A stretch of 46,973 nt of DNA, taken from assembly GCF_039536245.1 (NCBI RefSeq), contig NZ_BAAAYN010000040.1, positions 92,493-139,465 on the forward strand, written 5' to 3'. A model generated the notes under the pieces. The model saw only the letters and a program-made list of their open reading frames with translations, was not told where the DNA came from and did not search any database. Positions 15,548 through 21,851 of the stretch are shown here, one piece after another. The position numbers were made by a program, and so were the translations under genes. The stretch comes from Cryptosporangium minutisporangium (lineage in GTDB: Bacteria > Actinomycetota > Actinomycetes > Mycobacteriales > Cryptosporangiaceae). Position 1 is the stretch's first letter, and each line of letters starts with the position of its first letter.

Positions 15548-16479
15548 CCCCGCCACTGGAGAGCGAGCTCGCCGCCGGCATGCGTGACGCCGTCGCGGGC
15601 CTACGCACCGAACGGGACCTGTTCGGGTCGGCACTGGCCGACCATCGGCGTTCCACGGTCCGCCGCCGCATATCCGCGACCGGCGGGGTCGCGTTGGTCG
15701 CGGCGGCCGTGATCGGCGTCGCGATGTTCGTCTCCGCCGACGCAACAGCACCTGACGTGGCGACCGTGTTGAACGCTGCCGCGGTCACCCAGCGGACCAC
15801 CGACGCCCTCGAGACCGACCTGATCCGGCACGCCACCAAACGCATCACCGGCTGGCCCACCGAGGGCCAGATCACCGAGCAGTGGTACGACCCGCGCACC
15901 GGGGACACCCTGACACACACCAGCGGGGGCGGCGCCGACGTCGAGGACGTGCGCTGGAACCGGAACAAGCCCGGGGTCTACGTCATGGTCAACCGGACCG
16001 ACCGCACCTGGTGGTCCCAGGACAAGCAGTACGACGGGCCGCCCATCCCGGAGCAGCACGCCCCACCGCCGGAGACCGCGGCCCAGATCCGCGCAGCCCT
16101 GGACGACGGGCGCAACATCCAGGTCGTCGGCAACGAGCAGGTGAACGGGCACGCCACGATCCACCTCCGCATGGTGCTGACGAGGACGGACGAGCCCTCG
16201 TCGATCATCGGTGAGCCCCGCTACGACCTCTGGGTCGACGAGAAGACGTTCCTCCCGGTCCGGAGCCTGCTGACGATCTGGGTCGAGGCCAACCCCAAGT
16301 ACTTCCCCGGCGGGAAGGACGAGACCACCGAAGCGCACGACTACGAGTGGCTCCCCCGCACCGAGGAGAACCTCGCGGCGCTCACGCTGACCGTGCCGGC
16401 GGGCTACACCGAGGAGCCGCCCTTCCAGATCTACACGACCGGACCGGACGGCTCAGCGACCCCCGTCCCGAGCCGCTGA
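15544..16479 (+). CDS. Single-pass membrane protein, putative sigma-factor regulator
   Basis: 311 residues. The first 45 are cytoplasmic and charged (ESELAAGMRDAVAGLRTERDL). One membrane helix follows (about 48-66, ATGGVALVAAAVIGVAMFV). The extracytoplasmic domain of about 240 residues has repeated beta motifs (ITEQWYDPRTGDTL, YDLWVDEKTFLPVRSLLTIW), resembling the LolA/CU044_5270-type lipid-binding or sensor domains found beside SigE-like factors. It is translationally coupled to the sigma gene. An anti-sigma or sensor role is inferred from context; no zinc motif or cysteine is present. Confidence 0.8.
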   Translation: MTPPLESELAAGMRDAVAGLRTERDLFGSALADHRRSTVRRRISATGGVALVAAAVIGVAMFVSADATAPDVATVLNAAAVTQRTTDALETDLIRHATKRITGWPTEGQITEQWYDPRTGDTLTHTSGGGADVEDVRWNRNKPGVYVMVNRTDRTWWSQDKQYDGPPIPEQHAPPPETAAQIRAALDDGRNIQVVGNEQVNGHATIHLRMVLTRTDEPSSIIGEPRYDLWVDEKTFLPVRSLLTIWVEANPKYFPGGKDETTEAHDYEWLPRTEENLAALTLTVPAGYTEEPPFQIYTTGPDGSATPVPSR

Positions 16480-16491
16480 CCCGGCGCCGGG
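16480..16491. terminator. Short GC palindrome between convergent genes
   Basis: CCCGGCGCCGGG is self-complementary and fills most of the 17-bp gap between the stop of the membrane protein and the stop of the LCP gene. It could end transcription both ways, but the hairpin loop must open some pairs. Confidence 0.4.
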
Positions 16492-16496
16492 GCGCG

Positions 16497-17768
16497 CTAT
16501 CCGGCCGGGGTGACCCAGGTGGGGTTGGCTTTCACGAACGCGTCGACGGTGTCGTTCCGCATCGCCTGGAACAGCTCGAGGCTGGTGTCGCTGAGCTTCT
16601 CGTACCAGATGCCGTTGACGGTCTCGGCGTTGAACTTGCCCCCGTTGGTTTTGATCATCGTCATCTGGTCGGGCTTGAGGCCTTTGAGCGTGAACACCCA
16701 GTCGGTGATCGACACCTCGTTGTTGTAGAACGTGACGGCGTCGCCGAGGGAGTTGAGCACCGCGTTGATCTTCGTCGGATTGGTGATCACGCCGGTGGAC
16801 GTGGCCTTCTGCAGGATCGCCTTGATCAGCTGCTGCTGGTGACGCTGCCGCCCGTAGTCACCGTCGTTGTTGGCGAGCAGGTCGCGCTGGCGGGCGTAGT
16901 CCAGTGCCTGCCAGTCCTTGAAGTTGTAGCAGCCGGGGTAGTAGACCTGCGGCCGCATGTTCTCCCGGAGGCCGGCCGGGGTGCCGTCGTCGTTGATGTA
17001 GTACGGCACGCCGACCTTGCCGGTCGTCTTGTCCCAGCCGATGTGGATCGACGTGACCTTCTCGTCGACGCACATCCGGACGCCGCCGAGAGCCCGGACG
17101 ACGCCGCGGAGCCCGTCGAAGTTGACGATGGCGGCGCCGTCGAACTTCATGCCGCCGGCGAGGTCGCTGACGGTGTTCGCGACGAGTTCCATCGCCTTCT
17201 TCCGGCCGCCCCCGTCGCGGTAGCCGTACTGGAACGCCGCGTTGATCTTGTCCTTGCCGCCGGGGTACTCGGTGTCCGGGAACGGCGGAATGTCGACCAG
17301 GCTGTCCCGCGGTATCGACGCCAGGTAGACCTGGTCGTGGGCGGCGTTGACGTGGGCGATGATGATCGAGTCGGCGCGGGCGCCGTTGGCCGCCGCGTCG
17401 CCGCGCTCGTCGCTGCCGATCAGCAGGAGGTTGATCGGGCCGTCGATCGAGTTGCCGGTGTCGGCCGAGTCGCCGAGCCCACCGTCTTCGGTGATCTTGC
17501 CGGCGTAGTGGTCGACCGCCGTGGGGACGCCGACCAGCACCCCGGCGCTGAACAGGACGAGGATCGCGCCGAACGCGACCGCGAGCCACGCCCACCGCGG
17601 AGCGCCGCGCCAGGTGCCGGTCTGTCGCGGAGGTACCGGGCGCGGCCGGGCCGCGGAGGGTCTCTCGCCGGGGGCCTCCGCGGGCGACGCGGCTCCGGCC
17701 GAGGGGGTCGCGGCCCGCTCCGGGTCGTCGTCCTGGCCGACGCGCTCCGGCGAGCCGAGGCTGGTCAG
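16497..17768 (-). CDS. LytR-CpsA-Psr (LCP) family cell-wall glycopolymer ligase
   Basis: LCP proteins transfer lipid-linked glycopolymers onto peptidoglycan outside the membrane. Domain features are LLLIGSDERGD, YLASIPRDSLVDIPPF, KINAAFQYGY, IVNFDGLRGVVRALGGV and the Arg-rich YARQRDLLANNDGDYGRQRHQ. The one clear membrane helix (PRWAWLAVAFGAILVLFSAG) is encoded upstream of the first in-frame GTG (17540). A start at 17540 would therefore remove the anchor. No ATG, GTG or TTG exists in this frame further upstream; I extend to a CTG at 17768. A strong GGGAGG plus ATG at 17815 lies one frame off and would join if the C4 run at 17771-17774 had one more base. The true N-terminus is thus uncertain; see the separate entry. 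Confidence 0.82.
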   Translation of the reverse strand: MTSLGSPERVGQDDDPERAATPSAGAASPAEAPGERPSAARPRPVPPRQTGTWRGAPRWAWLAVAFGAILVLFSAGVLVGVPTAVDHYAGKITEDGGLGDSADTGNSIDGPINLLLIGSDERGDAAANGARADSIIIAHVNAAHDQVYLASIPRDSLVDIPPFPDTEYPGGKDKINAAFQYGYRDGGGRKKAMELVANTVSDLAGGMKFDGAAIVNFDGLRGVVRALGGVRMCVDEKVTSIHIGWDKTTGKVGVPYYINDDGTPAGLRENMRPQVYYPGCYNFKDWQALDYARQRDLLANNDGDYGRQRHQQQLIKAILQKATSTGVITNPTKINAVLNSLGDAVTFYNNEVSITDWVFTLKGLKPDQMTMIKTNGGKFNAETVNGIWYEKLSDTSLELFQAMRNDTVDAFVKANPTWVTPAG

Positions 17769-17815
17769 TGCCCCACCCGATTCGTGCGGTCCGCCCGGAC
17801 GTTCCGCCGCCGCAT
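17765..17815 (-). other. 16-codon open frame with strong ribosome site: LCP frameshifted start or leader peptide
   Basis: On the minus strand GGGAGGT is followed by ATG at 17815 and 16 codons (MRRRNVRADRTNRVGH), ending in a TGA at 17767-17765. The LCP frame continues directly from the overlapping CTG-A. One extra base in the homopolymer 17771-17774 would fuse the two into a 440-codon gene with a normal basic cytoplasmic tail, Pro-rich linker and membrane helix. Sequencing error, real frameshift or translational coupling are all possible. Confidence 0.6.
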
Positions 17816-17960
17816 CAGCTACCTCCCGGTGCCGTCAACTCCGCCACGACCCTGATCGGGCCACACTCTACGATCGCCGTGCCATCTGACCGATAGCCCT
17901 GCAAACACTCATTCAATCCTTATCTACTCCCCTGGTGCGGGCTTGCGTGGTGGTTGTGGC

Positions 17961-17986
17961 GTGTTGGAGTGTATGGGCTTGTTATT
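17961..17986 (+). repeat. 26-bp dispersed repeat, copy B
   Basis: Second copy of the element at 14914-14939, identical except for one base (GTGTTG instead of GTGTTC before the shared 20-mer). It lies 24 bp upstream of the -35 box at 18011, in the 521-bp region between the LCP start and the VOC gene. Confidence 0.75.
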
Positions 17987-18010
17987 TCTTCTCACTCCGA
18001 CCCGTACCGC

Positions 18011-18039
18011 TTGACGGCGTTGCGGTGGCGCACTGTAAT
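18011..18039 (+). promoter_or_regulatory. Consensus-like sigma-70 promoter
   Basis: TTGACG (18011-18016), a 17-nt spacer and TGTAAT (18034-18039): -35 matches TTGACA at 5 of 6 and -10 matches TATAAT at 5 of 6. This is unusually good for such GC-rich DNA. The predicted start is near 18046. Confidence 0.7.
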
Positions 18040-18045
18040 AGGGCG

Positions 18046-18336
18046 CGGTGGCGCTGGGCGCCACCCGATTCCAAGGGGCTGATCACGTGACGTCTACGTT
18101 CACAGGGCGCGTCTAACCCCTTCCGGCGCCCGCGCGTCTGCCCGCCTCGGTAGTTCCGTTCGCCGACGTTCGTCGTCGGTGTCGTGCGGTTCGCGCGCGT
18201 CTCCTCTCGCCAGCGGTCCGGTGTTCGTTGCCGCGACCGTCGTTCCGGCGCGCCCATGCGCCCCTCTCCCCCGCCGCCTGATCGCGGGCGGTTCGTCCTG
18301 CGCCCGTACTCCCGCGGGCCGTCTTCCGGAGGTTTC
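18046..18336 (+). ncRNA. Long, structured 5' leader or small RNA before VOC gene
   Basis: The stretch from the predicted transcription start to the VOC ATG is about 290 nt with no convincing gene. It holds a perfect 8-bp hairpin at its very start (18047-18054 with 18058-18065, loop TGG). A long-range pair AAGGGG (18073-18078) with CCCCTT (18117-18122) encloses a GTGACGT/ACG(T)TCAC hairpin. A further hairpin CCGACG/CGTCGG lies at 18163-18179 with a 5-nt loop. It matches no riboswitch class I recognise. It could be a cis-acting leader or an independent RNA; an N-terminal extension of the VOC frame from GTG 18184 is unlikely. Confidence 0.4.
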
Positions 18337-18741
18337 ATGTCCCTGCACACGTCCGTCGAGTTGAATCACACGATCGTCGGAGTCAAGGACCGCGAGCAGT
18401 CCGCCGCGTTCCTGGCCCGGGTACTGGGGTTGGAGCTGGGTGCGGGGTGGGGTCCGTTCCTGCCGGTCACCACCGGTAACGGGGTGACGCTCGACTTCGT
18501 CACGCTGCCACCGCACCTCGAGGTGACCCCGCAGCACTACGCGTTCCTGGTGCCCGAGGAGGCGTTCGACGGCATCTTCGCCCGGATGCGGGAGGAGTGC
18601 GACGAGTACTGGGCGGATCCGGCGCGCACCCAGCCGGGGCAGATCAACCACAACGACGGCGGCCGCGGCGTGTACTTCCTCGACCCGTCCGGCCACTACC
18701 TCGAGGTGATCACCCGCCCGTACGGCAGCCAGGCCGACTGA
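18337..18741 (+). CDS. VOC (glyoxalase/bleomycin-resistance/extradiol) family protein
   Basis: 134 residues with two beta-alpha-beta-beta-beta units. Likely metal ligands are His in ELNHTIVGV, His in PQHYAFLV and Glu in GHYLEVIT, close to the glyoxalase/dioxygenase pattern. GVYFLDPSGHYLEV is the typical closing motif. The ATG at 18337 is chosen for its CCGGAGG at 18327-18332; the frame is open further upstream but that part is Arg/Pro-rich and unlike the family. Members act as lyases, dioxygenases or sequestration proteins; no substrate is implied here. It is probably transcribed from the promoter at 18011 through a long leader. Confidence 0.9.
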   Translation: MSLHTSVELNHTIVGVKDREQSAAFLARVLGLELGAGWGPFLPVTTGNGVTLDFVTLPPHLEVTPQHYAFLVPEEAFDGIFARMREECDEYWADPARTQPGQINHNDGGRGVYFLDPSGHYLEVITRPYGSQAD

Positions 18742-18754
18742 CCGCGGGGCGCCG

Positions 18755-18790
18755 GCCGTTGCCGCGACGACGGGTCCTCGTGGCAACGGC
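18755..18790. terminator. Hairpin after VOC gene
   Basis: GCCGTTGCC (18755-18763) and GGCAACGGC (18782-18790) are perfect 9-bp arms; inside them ACGA (18767-18770) pairs with TCGT (18778-18781). It starts 13 nt after the VOC stop. Confidence 0.7.
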
Positions 18791-18804
18791 TGTGCGCGCT
18801 GGCG

Positions 18805-18957
18805 TTGGATGATGTTCAGCCGGATGTCCGGTTCCGGTTGGACGTGATCGGTCTCGTGTTGTTGCCCCGCGGGCCCGCCGCGCTGGTCTACGGTCTCTCC
18901 CGAGGCCGGCAACGGCGCCGGTCTCGTCAACTCTTCCGGTTCCGGCCAGCCCTCGTC
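18805..18957 (+). pseudogene. Remnant of a DHA2-type MFS transporter
   Basis: Translated on the plus strand, 18838-18900 reads LDVIGLVLLPRGPAALVYGLS, the typical seventh-helix region of EmrB/QacA-type drug exporters (usual form LDxxGLxLLSPGLAxLVYGLSE). After GLS the homology continues one base out of frame (EAGNGAG...). No start, no upstream helices and no downstream part are present; the fragment runs into the 3' end of the minus-strand hydrolase gene. It is a short decayed piece of a once-present efflux gene. Evidence is pattern memory, not an alignment. Confidence 0.5.
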
Positions 18958-19782
18958 TCAGGCGGTCAGCACCGAGGACGGCTCGGGCAGCAGTTCGGCG
19001 AGGAGCCCGGCGAGCTGCTCCGGGTGCGTGAGGTAGGCGTCGTTGCTGCCGGAGATCCGCAGCACGGAGAGCGGAGCCACCTCTCGTTGGAGGGTGGTCA
19101 GTGCGGCGGTCACCCAGTCGCGGTAGCTGAGCCACACGAGGCCGAGCTCGGTCGGGAGCACCTCCGCGAGGTCGGACTCCTCGCTCACCAGCGCGGCGGT
19201 CGGGCAGCGCACCGCACGGTAGACGTCCAGGACGACCAGGTCCTCCACCGCACGCAGAGCTTGCCGGAGTGTCTCCGGGAGCTCGCGGAGGGCGTCGGAC
19301 AGGTAGTCGGAGAACGCGTCGATCGCCTCGGCGCCGCCGGCGAACCCCGCCCATTGCGCCGCGCGGTTCGGGTTGCCGAACCCGTCGATGCTCACGGCGA
19401 GCGGGCACTCCGGGTGCTGTCCGGCCCAGAACGTCGCCACCGCACCCCCGAGCCCGTGGCCGATCACCGCCGGACGGTCGAGCGCCAGCGCATCGGCGAC
19501 CGCGGCGAGGTCGGCGACGACCGCCGGCCACGTCCACGTCCCGGTGCCGGATCGACCGTGTCCGCGCGGTTCGGTCGCGACCGGCCGGTATCCCAGGCCG
19601 CGCAGCAGCGTCGCGACGGTGTCCCAGTCGTCGACGGTGCCGCGGACGGGGGGAACGAGCAGCACGTCGCCGCGCCACCCGTGGTCGGATTCGCCGCGCG
19701 GGTGGCGGCCGTGGTCCCGGACGCCGAGCGACACCTCGCCGCGCACCAGCAGGTCGGTGCGGGGTAGCCCCAGGTCGGTCAT
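18958..19782 (-). CDS. Alpha/beta-hydrolase-fold protein lacking the nucleophile serine
   Basis: 274 residues with the alpha/beta-hydrolase layout: LLVPPVRGTVDDWDTVATLL (oxyanion strand and HG-equivalent), PRGHGRSGTGTW, the elbow AVIGHGLGGAVATFW and a late acid region ISGSNDAYLTHPEQL. At the elbow the normal GxSxG is GHGLG, so Ser is Gly. No His follows the last strand where the catalytic base should be. It is therefore probably non-catalytic, perhaps a binding or sensor protein. The codon is clearly GGG (Gly) in the sequence. The ATG at 19782 begins MTDLGLPRTDLLVRGE. It lies downstream of the CopD-CtaG gene on the same strand, separated by a weak hairpin. Confidence 0.85.
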   Translation of the reverse strand: MTDLGLPRTDLLVRGEVSLGVRDHGRHPRGESDHGWRGDVLLVPPVRGTVDDWDTVATLLRGLGYRPVATEPRGHGRSGTGTWTWPAVVADLAAVADALALDRPAVIGHGLGGAVATFWAGQHPECPLAVSIDGFGNPNRAAQWAGFAGGAEAIDAFSDYLSDALRELPETLRQALRAVEDLVVLDVYRAVRCPTAALVSEESDLAEVLPTELGLVWLSYRDWVTAALTTLQREVAPLSVLRISGSNDAYLTHPEQLAGLLAELLPEPSSVLTA

Positions 19783-19795
19783 GCTTCCACTGTCC

Positions 19796-19824
19796 CGGCC
19801 GTGTCGACCGGTTAACGACGGCCG
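19796..19824 (-). terminator. Weak hairpin between CopD-CtaG and hydrolase genes
   Basis: CGGCCGT (19796-19802) and ACGGCCG (19818-19824) give a 7-bp stem with a 15-nt loop in the 52-bp gap between two minus-strand genes. Confidence 0.4.
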
Positions 19825-19834
19825 TGCTGGTCGC

Positions 19835-21820
19835 TCAGCGTCGCCGGGCCGCCCGGGCGACCAGGGCCGCGAGCCGGTCGGCCACCACCGCGAGGAACAC
19901 GACCACCGAGACCGTCCACAGCAGCGTGCCGCCGACCACTTGATCGGCTCCGGCGCTGGTGCTCCCCCACGGCCACGGCACGACGAGCACGCGCAGCAGG
20001 CCCACGTACCAGTCGGCCGCCACCAGCCGCGACCCGGAGGACAGCAGCAGGCCGGCGGCCACCCCGGCGCTGCCCGCGAGTACCGCAACCCCGAGCCGGG
20101 CGCGGTCGGTGCGGCGGCCCTGCGGCCGGGGATCCGGCCCGGCCAGCCACCAGAACAGCAGGAAACCGGTGCCGAGGAGGTACAGGGCGACGGCGAGGTC
20201 CGCGGCGTACGACCAGCGGGTCGCCTCGAACACACCGGTGAAGTAGGTGGCGTACCAGCCGGCGGCCCAGAGCACGACGACGACCACCGGGCGGGTGATC
20301 AGCCGCGCGGGTCGCGAGTGCAGGGCGGCGCTCAGCCAGTCCCGGGGCCCGGCCAGCGGGCCGGTGCCCGGCCGCAGCACGCGTAGGGCGAGCGTCAGCG
20401 GCGCCGCCCTCGCGAGCAGCAGCGGCGCGACGATGCCGAGCAACACGTGCTGGACGACCGTGACGCTGAAGAACACCGGTGCGTACCGGCCGACGCCACT
20501 GCTGGTCGCCACCGCCACGGCCGCGATCCCGGCCAGCCAGGCGGTGCTGCGCCACGCCGACCAGGCGATGCCCGCCCGGTGGGCGCGCTGCTCGAGGCGC
20601 AGGTAGCCGCCGACGGCGACCGCGCAGAGTAGAAGGAAGAGCAGGTCCGGGCGCCAGTCCGAGGCGAGCTGCCAGAACGACACGGTCGCCGGCAGGTCGA
20701 ACCCGAGCATCTGTTGCCCCGGCGACTCGTGGTGGCCGACGCCCACCCCGGCGTCGAGCGGTGCCGGGGTGCGCTCCAACGCGACCGACAGGCCGACGAC
20801 GACGCCCAGGGCCAGCAGCTCGAGCACCGCGAACCGGACGAACGGCGCGCGGCGGCCGCGGTCCAGCGCGGGCACGGTCTGGGTGCGGCGCCAGTACCCC
20901 AGCCCGGCAAGGACGGCCAGCACGAGCAGCTGGACGGCGACCAGCTCGCCGTAGGCAATGTCCAGGCCGGTGCCGCTCGGCGCCAGCACCAGGTACGCGG
21001 TGAGCGCCGCGGCGGCGGCGGTGACGATCAGGCTGATCAGCGCTAGCCGCCCGTACCGGCGCGCGAGCACGGCCGGCGACTCGCGGTCGTGCGCGACCCG
21101 GGTGAGCAGCGCGGCCAGCCCACCGATCCAGACGGTGAGCGCGAGGACGTACAGCAACTCGGCGGCGACCGCCGTGCGGTGGTCGGCCATGGACACCCCG
21201 GGGTCGACGAACACCGGCGGGAGGACGCCGAGCAGGCTCGCGGCCAGCGCGGCCGCCGGCAGCCGCGGTCCCGCCGTGGGTGTGCGGGAGAGCGTCGGGA
21301 ATCGGCACAGCAGCACCGCGGCGAGCGCGGCGGCGATCGTCACCAGGCCGGCTTGCCCGGCGGGCGTCTGCAGCCCCACGTTGACCAGGGCGTCGGCGGT
21401 GAGGATGCCGTCGACCGGGCGGCCGCGCAGGTCGGAGAGGGTGAACAGCCACGTGGCGGCTGCGGCGACCAGCCAGACGCCCGCCGCCCGCTGCGCGACC
21501 CGCCGGTGGAGGTCGACGACCGCCGAGGGGCTCGCGGCGCGAGGTGCCCAGAACACCGCGGCGAGCAGGTGACCGACGACGAGCGCCGCGGCCAGCATTC
21601 CGACCAACCGGGACAGCGGCAGCCCCCAGCCGGTCAGCGCCCCCGGGTCCGGTAGCCCCGGGACGACCGAGCGGCCGATCCCGTCGCCGTAGCCGAGCGC
21701 GAGCGTGGTCGCCGCGACCGCGGCGGCCGTGGCTCCTGCCGCGATCAGCAGCGCGGCCCGCGGCGGCGGCAGCGGGTACCCGGAGGAGGACGTGGTGGTT
21801 CGAGGTGTGGCGTGCCCCAT
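19835..21820 (-). CDS. CopD-CtaG fusion membrane protein (copper handling / oxidase assembly)
   Basis: 661 residues, about 16 membrane helices. The N-terminal half (about 20-340) has CopD features: SRLVGMLAAALVVGHLLAAVFW, DHRTAVAAELLYVLALTVWIGGLAALL and ELVAVQLLVLAVLAGLGYW. The C-terminal half (about 375-650) is CtaG, the caa3 oxidase assembly domain: SDWRPDLLFLLLCAVAVGGYL, FFSVTVVQHVLLGIVAPLLLA and the closing GADQVVGGTLLWTVSVVVF. Such fusions are common in actinobacteria and move copper across the membrane for cytochrome oxidase. Conserved His residues in membrane helices (VGHLL, ADHRT, VQHVL) are likely copper ligands. It starts 31 bp after the LuxR gene on the same strand. Confidence 0.93.
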   Translation of the reverse strand: MGHATPRTTTSSSGYPLPPPRAALLIAAGATAAAVAATTLALGYGDGIGRSVVPGLPDPGALTGWGLPLSRLVGMLAAALVVGHLLAAVFWAPRAASPSAVVDLHRRVAQRAAGVWLVAAAATWLFTLSDLRGRPVDGILTADALVNVGLQTPAGQAGLVTIAAALAAVLLCRFPTLSRTPTAGPRLPAAALAASLLGVLPPVFVDPGVSMADHRTAVAAELLYVLALTVWIGGLAALLTRVAHDRESPAVLARRYGRLALISLIVTAAAAALTAYLVLAPSGTGLDIAYGELVAVQLLVLAVLAGLGYWRRTQTVPALDRGRRAPFVRFAVLELLALGVVVGLSVALERTPAPLDAGVGVGHHESPGQQMLGFDLPATVSFWQLASDWRPDLLFLLLCAVAVGGYLRLEQRAHRAGIAWSAWRSTAWLAGIAAVAVATSSGVGRYAPVFFSVTVVQHVLLGIVAPLLLARAAPLTLALRVLRPGTGPLAGPRDWLSAALHSRPARLITRPVVVVVLWAAGWYATYFTGVFEATRWSYAADLAVALYLLGTGFLLFWWLAGPDPRPQGRRTDRARLGVAVLAGSAGVAAGLLLSSGSRLVAADWYVGLLRVLVVPWPWGSTSAGADQVVGGTLLWTVSVVVFLAVVADRLAALVARAARRR

Positions 21821-21851
21821 GCCCCGTTTACGAGCCGGAGGGCGTCGGAGT

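Noticed and set aside
18184-18336. N-terminal extension of the VOC protein from GTG 18184
   Set aside because: It is Arg/Pro/Ser-rich, has no family similarity, and ATG 18337 has a strong ribosome site.
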